5,292 nucleotides of DNA from Massilia sp. (lineage in GTDB: Bacteria > Pseudomonadota > Gammaproteobacteria > Burkholderiales > Burkholderiaceae_D): contig DOUW01000343.1 of the NCBI GenBank assembly GCA_003520365.1, positions 1 through 5,292 on the forward strand. Reading direction: 5' to 3'. Both the position numbers and the translations under genes were made by a program. Under the pieces are notes generated by a model. That model saw only the letters and a program-made list of their open reading frames with translations, did not search any database and was not told where the DNA came from. Each line of letters opens with the position of its first letter. The stretch's first letter is position 1. Below are positions 1 through 5,209 of this stretch, one piece after another.

Positions 1-735
1 CAGGCGCGCCAGGCGATCGCGGCCGACTGCGGCGAAGACGGGGTCGTCATCGCCGGCCACTCGCTGGGCGGCATCCTGGCCGCCATCCACAGCTGCCTGC
101 ATCCGGACGCCGTGCGCGCCACCGTGCTGCTCGAGGCCCCGCTGCATTTCGAGCCGAGCACCTGCTGCTTCTCGCCGCTGATCAAGTCCACGCCCGATGC
201 ACGCAAGATCGCCGACACCTTCGGCCAGGTGCCGGGCGTGTTCCTGAACATGATGAGCGCGATGGCCGAGCCCCATGCCTTCCAGTGGGAGCGCATGCTC
301 GACCGCTGCATGTCGATGGGCCAGCCGCAGGCGCTGGCCACCCACATGCGGGTCGAGCGCTGGACCCACGACGAGTTCCCGCTGCCGGGCCGCCTGTTCG
401 TGGACCTGGTCGAATCGCTCTACCGCAACGACGAATTCATGCAGGGTGAGCTGGTCATCGGCGACCGCAGCATCGGCCCGGCCGACCTGCGCAGCCCCTT
501 GGTGAGCGTCGCCGACCCGCGCAGCAAGGTAATTCCGCCGCAGGCCGTGCTTCCCTTCCACGACGCGGCATCGAGCCCGGCCAAGCTGCTGCTCGAATAC
601 GGCGGCGACATCGGCGTCAACCTGCAGCACGTCGGGGTGCTGGTCGGCCGCAGCGCGCACGCGCGCATCTGGCCGGCGATCTTCGACTGGCTGGAGGCAC
701 GGCGCGCGGCGAACGGAGTGGCTCGCGCCGACTGA
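1..735 (+). CDS. PHA synthase-like alpha/beta hydrolase with serine lipase box (5' end missing)
   Basis: The frame is open from base 1 to a TGA at 733-735 (244 codons), so the N-terminal part lies upstream of the window. Seen: a lipase box GHSLGG at 55-72 with the presumed nucleophile Ser at 61-63 (partial residue 21). An acidic residue in the context VADPRSKVIPP (Asp at 514-516, residue 172) and a His in NLQHVG (628-630, residue 210) complete a plausible Ser-Asp-His triad in the usual order. The middle part resembles class III PhaC: a W-x-x-D pair at residues 121-124, LPG, then G-x-x-x-IG-x-x-DL-x-x-P. Known: true PHA synthases use Cys in G-x-C-x-G, so Ser here argues for a hydrolase or acyltransferase (esterase, depolymerase-like) rather than a polymerase. 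No signal peptide can be judged because the start is absent. It converges on the patatin-like gene. The fold assignment is firm; the substrate is unknown. Confidence 0.85.
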   Translation, partial: QARQAIAADCGEDGVVIAGHSLGGILAAIHSCLHPDAVRATVLLEAPLHFEPSTCCFSPLIKSTPDARKIADTFGQVPGVFLNMMSAMAEPHAFQWERMLDRCMSMGQPQALATHMRVERWTHDEFPLPGRLFVDLVESLYRNDEFMQGELVIGDRSIGPADLRSPLVSVADPRSKVIPPQAVLPFHDAASSPAKLLLEYGGDIGVNLQHVGVLVGRSAHARIWPAIFDWLEARRAANGVARAD

Positions 736-743
736 GCGGTGAC

Positions 744-761
744 GCGGGCGGCCGAGCCCGC
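744..761. terminator. GC-rich hairpin just after the hydrolase gene
   Basis: GCGGGC at 744-749 pairs perfectly with GCCCGC at 756-761 around a 6-nt loop, starting 8 nt after the hydrolase stop codon. The position suits a transcription end, but no T-run follows, so classical intrinsic termination is not demonstrated. Confidence 0.35.
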
Positions 762-779
762 AGGATCCGGTAAGGAAGA

Positions 780-800
780 CGTGCCGCGCATGGCGGCACG
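780..800. terminator. Perfect 8-bp hairpin between convergent genes
   Basis: CGTGCCGC at 780-787 is the exact reverse complement of GCGGCACG at 793-800, with a 5-nt GCATG loop. It lies in the gap between the converging hydrolase (ends 735) and patatin-like (ends 829) genes and could serve both strands. A further stem, AGCGGC (810-815) with GCCGCT (825-830), overlaps the end of the patatin gene. None has a U-tract, so a bidirectional terminator is an inference from position and stem quality. Confidence 0.45.
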
Positions 801-828
801 CTTCGCGCAAGCGGCGAGGCCGCGGCCG

Positions 829-2697
829 CTATTCGTCGCGCGGTCTCACATAAGCGAGCATCTTCGCTGCCGCGGTTTCTCCGAGCTCGTAGTAGACGTC
901 GAATAGATCGGCGGAGAGGAACTGGTTGAATGTGGAGTCGTGAGGAAAGCTCGCCGATACGTCTTTGGCCCAGTTCGTCGCCAGCGTCGGAACCCGGCTG
1001 TGCCTGACATAATAGAGCTTACCCTTTAGTCCATCGCGATAAAGGATGTCGAACTCCGATACGCACGCCGCTTCCCGCGCCAATGCGATGTCGATGCCGA
1101 AATCCTGGCGCGCACGCGTGCGCAACACACGGAGCGATTCGCCGGTATCGTCAGGATCATAGGAGACGTCGAAGCTGTAGATGGTTGTTGCACGCGACTT
1201 GAGCAGGAAGTAGATACCCGTATTCTCGAAATGGCCGCCGTCGGATGCTTTCATGTATAGCGCATCCAGGTCCGACAGGCCGTCGTCGAACGCCAGCATC
1301 AGGTCGACCAGCCGCAACGGTCCCTTATTGCTCGACAAGCGACCATTCCGGTCCGATCGCAGCCAGATGCCAGTGTTCACCCCGAACGTCGTCAGGAGGT
1401 AGCGGCGGAGCCGTGAAGCGGTAATGCCGACGTCGATCGCAGCGCCCGACAGCGCCATCGCGCCGCGACAGGTCGTCAATTCCTCGCCGTCGACCTTGTC
1501 CCAGGTGTATAGCCGCGCATTGGGCAGTTCCACGCCCACAGGCGAGATCGACGCGTGGCGGTAAGTGCCTTTCGACAGGATGGAGATATTCGCGACGCAG
1601 ATCGGAAACCACGGCGCGTGCGTGTGGGCGTCGGCGAACCGGCTGCTCGCGCTGCGCTTCCCTGGAATCAGCGCATCGAGGTAGCGCTGATACGGCTTGA
1701 GCATCGACCATGCATTGCTGCGTGTGAGTATCCAAAAAATCAGGACGGAAATCGCGGCGAAGATCCCGATTATGTACACGCCCGAGCCAGGCTCGACGTG
1801 CGGCGCGATGACCGCGCCGTGAAACTCGAGGAAAGCCATGGTCGAGATCAGCAGCACGCAGCTTGCGACCAGCACCGCTCGCCCGTTGCCGAGCAATGCC
1901 GCCAAGGCGCCGCGAACCGAATACAGCACCCAGCGCTTGCGCGGATTGTTCTGCTGCGCCAGCAAGGCCAAGACGATGGCGCCGACGGCGTACATGAAAT
2001 ACCAGTGTTGTACCTGGAAAAATCGCGCAGCCAGCATGACGTTCACGGCAAAGAGCGATTGCACAAGAACGTCGTTGTAATGGTAGAAGGCTGACTTTGC
2101 CCACTTCGTTTTCGCGACCGCACGGAACAGGAGTGACAGCCCGACCAGGCCGATCTCGACAATGAGCATGCCGACCACTGGCACATTCGAGAAATCCTTC
2201 GTCATTGCGCTGATCAGCGCACTGCCCAACATCACGATCGACATGAACACCAGCACGCCCCAGACAAGGCCGATTCCCGAGCGCACCAGCGCAGTACTTT
2301 TCAGGCTATTGAACCGCGCAAGATTGTGGGTGATCATGCGATACAGGTTATGCCCCTTCAGGGCGCGTTCCGGTTTGCGCCGCCCGCTGTTCGCCATCAG
2401 CGACAAGGGGACGTAACCGCCGCCCGATACCGTGGATACGATATCGACCTGCCGCAGTTTTTCTTCCTTCTGGAGGCCGGCAAGAACGCCCGCGCAAAAC
2501 GACGCCGAACGCACGCCGCCGCCCGACAAGGCCAACCCGACCAGTCCGTGGCCCTGTGCCGCCCCGGCGTTCGCGGGGTCACGCAGCGCAGCGCGGCGCT
2601 TGTGTACCAGATCCAGCAAAGGCGGCTGTTTAGCGGTTTCCGCCACGGGCGCCGGTGCATCGGCATCGTTCAGGGGTAAGAGGTCGATGGTGGACAT
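829..2697 (-). CDS. Membrane-anchored patatin-like (cPLA2-type) serine lipase
   Basis: This is a 622-residue protein read from ATG at 2697 to TAG at 829. Seen: an oxyanion-hole motif SGGGVR at residues 58-63; a nucleophile elbow in VSTVSGGGYV with Ser91; and a catalytic Asp486 in SDGGHFEN (485-492), the DGG-x-x-EN form shared with cPLA2/phospholipase B. Between them, residues about 141-325 hold five to six hydrophobic stretches (about 141-164, 171-193, 231-247, 273-293, 307-325, with a weaker one near 212-226). Then comes GAMALSGAA (412-420), a block I recall as conserved in bacterial members of this family. Known: patatin-fold enzymes use a Ser-Asp dyad to hydrolyse acyl esters, usually of phospholipids. 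Inferred: an inner-membrane lipase with both catalytic halves on the same side. The reading frame extends upstream to a TTG at 2793, but the ATG at 2697 has a tidy N-terminus and a GAGA (2708-2711) 11-14 nt upstream, while the ATG at 2775 has no ribosome binding site. Local GC is clearly lower than in the permease. Substrate and role are unknown. Confidence 0.88.
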   Translation of the reverse strand: MSTIDLLPLNDADAPAPVAETAKQPPLLDLVHKRRAALRDPANAGAAQGHGLVGLALSGGGVRSASFCAGVLAGLQKEEKLRQVDIVSTVSGGGYVPLSLMANSGRRKPERALKGHNLYRMITHNLARFNSLKSTALVRSGIGLVWGVLVFMSIVMLGSALISAMTKDFSNVPVVGMLIVEIGLVGLSLLFRAVAKTKWAKSAFYHYNDVLVQSLFAVNVMLAARFFQVQHWYFMYAVGAIVLALLAQQNNPRKRWVLYSVRGALAALLGNGRAVLVASCVLLISTMAFLEFHGAVIAPHVEPGSGVYIIGIFAAISVLIFWILTRSNAWSMLKPYQRYLDALIPGKRSASSRFADAHTHAPWFPICVANISILSKGTYRHASISPVGVELPNARLYTWDKVDGEELTTCRGAMALSGAAIDVGITASRLRRYLLTTFGVNTGIWLRSDRNGRLSSNKGPLRLVDLMLAFDDGLSDLDALYMKASDGGHFENTGIYFLLKSRATTIYSFDVSYDPDDTGESLRVLRTRARQDFGIDIALAREAACVSEFDILYRDGLKGKLYYVRHSRVPTLATNWAKDVSASFPHDSTFNQFLSADLFDVYYELGETAAAKMLAYVRPRDE

Positions 2698-2740
2698 GCC
2701 GGTCTGTTCTCGTGGGTGATAACGCCTGATTCTAGTGATT
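2698..2740 (-). promoter_or_regulatory. Candidate promoter of the patatin-like gene
   Basis: On the minus strand a TAGAAT hexamer (plus-strand 2729-2734) matches the -10 consensus at five of six positions and would start transcription about 25 nt before the ATG at 2697. The best -35 at acceptable spacing (CTTCCA-like) matches only three of six, so the promoter is weak or activator-dependent. The segment is more A/T-rich than the coding DNA around it. Confidence 0.3.
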
Positions 2741-2868
2741 CCATTCCTTTTTGGAAGAGGCCGGCACCATTTCATGATGCACGCATAAAACAACAGCCGG
2801 TTGTGCCGGTGGTGCTTGTACCAACGCGATTTCGCCGGCGTGCACGCCGTCGATTTAGAAACGAAAAA

Positions 2869-2903
2869 TACGCAGCTGCAACGGCTCGCTGTAAAATCGC
2901 GTT
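2869..2903 (+). promoter_or_regulatory. Candidate promoter of the xanthine permease gene
   Basis: TAAAAT at 2892-2897 is a good -10 hexamer, with a poor -35 (TACGCA, 2869-2874, three of six) at 17 bp. Transcription would start near 2904, leaving a leader of about 18 nt before the ATG at 2922. No Shine-Dalgarno sequence is visible in that leader, so translation probably relies on the short unstructured 5' end. Confidence 0.4.
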
Positions 2904-2921
2904 TTTGCCCGGTGCCCGCGC

Positions 2922-4349
2922 ATGACTACCCAACCCAAGCTGCCCGCCTCCGCCTCCGCCTCCGCCTCCACCTCGGCCTCCGCCACCCCTTCCTCCCAAG
3001 CGCCGACCGAACTCGTCCTCGGTCTCGAAGACCGCCCCGGCCCCCTGGTCGGGATGCTCGCCGCGCTCCAGCACCTGCTTGCGATCATCGTCCCGATCGT
3101 CACGCCCGGCCTCCTGATCTGCCAGGCCCTCGGCGTCTCGGCGCGCGACACCAACCTGATCGTCTCGATGTCGTTGGTGATCTCGGGCATCGCCACCTTC
3201 GTCCAGTGCCGCCGCTTCGGCCCGCTCGGCGCGGGCCTGCTGATCGTGCAGGGCACCAGCTTCAACTTCGTCGGCCCGCTGATCGCCGGCGGCTCGCTGA
3301 TGGTCAAGCAGGGCACGCCGGTGGAAGCGGTGATGGCCGCGATCTTCGGCGTGGTGGTGGCCGGCTCCTTTGTCGAGATGGGCGTGTCGCGCATCCTGCC
3401 TTTCGTAAAGCGCATGATCACGCCCCTGGTCACCGGCATCGTGGTGCTGATGATCGGCCTCACCCTGATCAAGGTCGGCCTGATCAGCATGGGCGGCGGC
3501 TTCGGCGCCATGGCCAACGGCAGCTTCGCCAACGGCGAGAATTTGCTGCTGTCGGGCCTGGTCCTGGCCATCATCGTGATCCTGAACCGCACCCGCGTGG
3601 TCTGGCTGCGCAGCAGCGCCATCGTGATCGCGCTGGCGGTCGGCTATGCGCTGGCCGGCTGGCTGGGCCGCCTGGACTTCACCGGCATGCGCGAGGCCCC
3701 GGCCTTCCAGGTGCCGGTGCCGCTGCACTTCGGCCTCGATTTCTCGTGGTCGCTGTTCATCCCGATGATCGTGATCTACCTGGTCACCTCGCTGGAAGCG
3801 ATCGGCGACGTCACCGCGACCAGCAAGATCTCGCGCGAGCCGGTCGAAGGCCCGGTCTGGATGAAGCGGATCAAGGGTGGCGTGCTGCTGAACGGCGCCA
3901 ATTCGCTGCTGGCCGGCGTGTTCAACACCTTCCCCAGCTCGATCTTCGCCCAGAACAACGGCGTGATCCAGCTGACCGGCATCGCCAGCCGCCACATCGG
4001 CGTCTGGATCGCCCTGTTCCTGGTCGTGCTCGGCCTGTTCCCGAGCGTGGCCGGCGTGATCCAGGCCGTGCCCGAGCCGGTGCTGGGCGGCGCCGCCATG
4101 GTGATGTTCGGCGCGGTCGCCGCGGCCGGCATCAACATCCTCGCCAGCGTCCAGCTCGACCGCCGCGCCCTGCTCATCATCGCCGTCTCGCTGGCCCTGG
4201 GCCTGGGCGTGTCGCAGGTGCCCGAATTCCTGGTGCACATGCCGGCGGCGGTGCGCAACGTGCTGGAATCGGGTGTCGCGACCGGCGGCATCTGCGCCGT
4301 GCTGCTGAACTGGTTCCTGCCCGACAGCACCGAGCCGGCCGCGCACTGA
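2922..4349 (+). CDS. xanP: NCS2-family xanthine permease, XanP type
   Basis: This is a 475-residue polytopic inner-membrane protein of the nucleobase:cation symporter-2 family, predicted to import xanthine with protons. Seen, in order: QH in the first membrane segment (Gln50-His51), GAGLLIVQGTSFNF (103-116), TSLEAIGDVTAT (289-300), KGGVLLNGANS (318-328), and the signature AQNNGVIQLTGIASR (343-357). Known: in E. coli XanQ the key residues are His31, Glu272, Asp304, Gln324 and Asn325. Here the same positions shifted by exactly 20 are His51, Glu292, Asn324, Gln344 and Asn345. Similarity to E. coli XanP (463 residues), as I remember it, runs the whole length, including LICQALG and the EPVLGG and LGLGVSQ segments near the C-terminus; XanP also has Asn at the 304-equivalent. 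The extra length is an N-terminal Ala/Ser stretch (residues 9-22). The gene stands alone, divergent from the patatin gene, with no purine catabolism gene in view. Uric acid or another purine cannot be excluded as substrate. Confidence 0.93.
   Translation: MTTQPKLPASASASASTSASATPSSQAPTELVLGLEDRPGPLVGMLAALQHLLAIIVPIVTPGLLICQALGVSARDTNLIVSMSLVISGIATFVQCRRFGPLGAGLLIVQGTSFNFVGPLIAGGSLMVKQGTPVEAVMAAIFGVVVAGSFVEMGVSRILPFVKRMITPLVTGIVVLMIGLTLIKVGLISMGGGFGAMANGSFANGENLLLSGLVLAIIVILNRTRVVWLRSSAIVIALAVGYALAGWLGRLDFTGMREAPAFQVPVPLHFGLDFSWSLFIPMIVIYLVTSLEAIGDVTATSKISREPVEGPVWMKRIKGGVLLNGANSLLAGVFNTFPSSIFAQNNGVIQLTGIASRHIGVWIALFLVVLGLFPSVAGVIQAVPEPVLGGAAMVMFGAVAAAGINILASVQLDRRALLIIAVSLALGLGVSQVPEFLVHMPAAVRNVLESGVATGGICAVLLNWFLPDSTEPAAH
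2946..2987 (+). repeat. Hexanucleotide tandem repeat encoding (Ala-Ser)n
   Basis: There are four exact GCCTCC units (2946-2969), then ACCTCG, GCCTCC and GCCACC, giving seven hexamer units in frame. They encode residues 9-22 of the permease, ahead of its first membrane segment. Gain or loss of units would keep the frame and change only the cytoplasmic tail length. Confidence 0.85.
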
Positions 4350-4360
4350 AGCCTCTTGCG

Positions 4361-4400
4361 CACCGCCAGTGGCCTGCATGCTTCCTGGCCAGTGGCGGTG
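4361..4400 (+). terminator. Long hairpin after xanP
   Basis: CACCGCCAGTGGCC (4361-4374) and GGCCAGTGGCGGTG (4387-4400) form a 14-position stem with one internal mismatch and a 12-nt loop, starting 11 nt after the permease stop. Stem length and location suit transcript termination or 3'-end protection. No T-run follows, so it may be Rho-assisted or simply an mRNA-stabilising stem. Confidence 0.55.
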
Positions 4401-4442
4401 CCGTCCCGTACCGTTCCCCCGAGACGTTTTAGCCGAACGCGA

Positions 4443-4463
4443 CTGCACGCCGCTTGCGTGCAG
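4443..4463. repeat. Perfect 8-bp inverted repeat
   Basis: CTGCACGC (4443-4450) pairs exactly with GCGTGCAG (4456-4463) around a CGCTT loop. It lies 94 nt after xanP, downstream of the first hairpin. There is no T-run. It could be a second terminator stem or a REP-like element; only the structure itself is certain. Confidence 0.45.
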
Positions 4464-4810
4464 GATCGGTGTTGCCGGAGCCGATGCCGATAACGGACCG
4501 GTCGCCCCCGTACCCCTGCAAGCTTTGTTGGAGGTTTGTTGGTGTTGCCGTAGTTCGCGGCTGTCGAGTTTTTGGTTTGGTCGAAATCCGGAGTTGGTTA
4601 GTTACGTTTTACGACAAGCTGGATCGCTTGCGCTTAGCTTCGATCCACTGGCCTGGCCTTTCCGTGCCCGCTACACGCTGCATCCAACGCTAGCGCATCG
4701 GTCGCTCGACGCGACGAACCGGATCCTTGTACTGCCGGTTGCGCGGACCGATGACGTTGTCGCCGCTCTGCCAGGCATGGCGCCAAGCAAGCATGCGTAC
4801 TATCCCTTAT

Positions 4811-4839
4811 TTCAGTAATGAACGGTTCATTGATAAAAT
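4811..4839 (+). promoter_or_regulatory. Extended -10 promoter with palindrome in the spacer
   Basis: TGaTAAAAT at 4831-4839 is an extended -10 element. A weak -35 (TTCAGT, 4811-4816, three of six) sits 17 bp upstream of the hexamer at 4834-4839. Transcription would start near 4846 and read the lipoprotein gene at 4900. The spacer is almost entirely occupied by the palindrome at 4817-4831. Confidence 0.5.
4817..4831. promoter_or_regulatory. 15-bp perfect palindrome, candidate repressor operator
   Basis: AATGAAC-G-GTTCATT is a perfect 7-1-7 dyad. It lies between the putative -35 and -10 elements, filling 15 of 17 spacer positions, where a bound dimer would block RNA polymerase. Dyads of this size are typical of TetR-like dimeric repressors. 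The cognate regulator is not identified. Confidence 0.45.
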
Positions 4840-4843
4840 ATGC

Positions 4844-4869
4844 CTGGCGGACCGATGGCGGACCGCCAG
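4844..4869 (+). repeat. Dyad and direct repeat in the lipoprotein leader
   Basis: CTGGCGG (4844-4850) pairs with CCGCCAG (4863-4869) around a 12-nt loop. Inside it, TGGCGGACC occurs twice (4845-4853 and 4856-4864), and GGCGGACCGCC (4857-4867) is itself a dyad. The inferred transcript starts about here, so it would carry a stem at its 5' end, either protecting the mRNA or serving as a second binding site. Confidence 0.4.
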
Positions 4870-4899
4870 ACCTTCAACCCCAACCACAAGGCAAACAAC

Positions 4900-5160
4900 A
4901 TGAAGAACATCCTGCTCCCTGCCCTGCTGCTCTCGCTGGTGGCCGGCTGCGCGTCGACCAACCCGGCAGGCGTCGATGGCCCCGTACGCGACCGCGTCCT
5001 GGCCGAGCTCGAGCAAGCCAAGGCCGACGGCAGCTATCCGATCACCGAGGCGCACTATGCGAACCTGCCGGCGCCGCGCAACGTTCCCGCCGCAGCCCGT
5101 GTGGCCGGAGCCGGGCCCGCCGCGGGGAACGGCGCGAACGATGCGGCCGCGGCCCCTTGA
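4900..5160 (+). CDS. Small lipoprotein, possibly DUF4148-like
   Basis: This is an 86-residue protein from ATG at 4900, preceded by AAGG (4888-4891) at 8-nt spacing. That start gives a textbook type II signal peptide: Met-Lys-Asn, a Leu-rich core, and the lipobox LVAGC with Cys17 (4948-4950). An in-frame ATG at 4840 would bury the signal behind 20 polar residues and is rejected. After Cys come Ala-Ser, with no Asp at +2, so outer-membrane sorting is expected. The mature part has a short segment VRDRVLAELEQAKADGSYP (29-47), which resembles the core of the small DUF4148 proteins common in Burkholderiales, and ends in a low-complexity Ala/Gly tail (about 64-86). The family call is tentative; the lipoprotein call is strong. 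Biochemical role unknown. Confidence 0.8.
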   Translation: MKNILLPALLLSLVAGCASTNPAGVDGPVRDRVLAELEQAKADGSYPITEAHYANLPAPRNVPAAARVAGAGPAAGNGANDAAAAP

Positions 5161-5171
5161 TACTGAGCGGC

Positions 5172-5177
5172 TACAAT
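5172..5177 (+). promoter_or_regulatory. Candidate -10 box for the 3'-terminal gene
   Basis: TACAAT matches the -10 consensus at five of six positions and lies 33 nt ahead of the next start codon. TTGATA at 5157-5162 resembles a -35 but is only 9 bp away, too close to pair with it, and no other good -35 is visible. Confidence 0.4.
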
Positions 5178-5209
5178 CCTTCTCTTTGTTTGCACGACAA
5201 GGAGCAACG

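Larger units (their letters stand above)
4350..4899. other. 550-bp intergenic region with no convincing gene
   Basis: Open frames here (for example 4369-4818, plus strand) lack a ribosome binding site, carry clusters of Cys/Arg/Trp, and show no recognisable domain and no third-position GC bias, so I call no gene. The stretch holds two hairpins (4361-4400, 4443-4463), a G/T-rich low-GC patch at about 4520-4615 (26 of 60 bases G/C at 4561-4620) and an inverted repeat TGGATCG (4620-4626) / CGATCCA (4641-4647). The lipoprotein promoter sits at the right end. A small RNA or a decayed gene remains possible. Confidence 0.6.

Noticed and set aside
1555..2094. 179-codon plus-strand frame inside the patatin gene
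   Set aside because: It is antisense to the conserved patatin-like protein and rich in Arg/His/Gln, with no recognisable motif.
829..2697. Patatin gene as a CBASS-type defence effector
   Set aside because: CBASS patatin effectors sit beside a nucleotide cyclase; none is present here and the neighbours are ordinary metabolic genes.
2698..2793. N-terminal extension of the patatin protein to TTG at 2793 or ATG at 2775
   Set aside because: There is no Shine-Dalgarno before either start, the added residues are a basic non-conserved stretch, and the A/T-rich DNA fits a promoter better.
2801..4432. 543-codon plus-strand frame overlapping xanP
   Set aside because: It is Arg/Pro/Gly/His-rich and out of frame with the clearly conserved permease; it is open only because stop codons are rare at this GC.
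2772..4448. 558-codon open frame on the minus strand across the permease
   Set aside because: It is antisense to xanP, and its composition (very rich in His, Asp, Gln, Ala, Arg) is that of a shadow of GC-rich coding DNA. No domain is recognisable.
4575..4600. Possible tRNA T-arm (GGTCGAAATCC resembles GGTTCGAATCC)
   Set aside because: The flanking bases do not form the T-stem, and no acceptor, D or anticodon arms can be built around it.
4369..4818. 149-codon plus-strand open frame after xanP
   Set aside because: It begins inside the hairpin, has no ribosome binding site, has an odd composition with Cys/Arg clusters, and resembles no family.
4840..4899. Upstream ATG for the lipoprotein
   Set aside because: It would place 20 polar residues before the signal peptide; the ATG at 4900 has AAGG at 8-nt spacing and a perfect lipobox layout.
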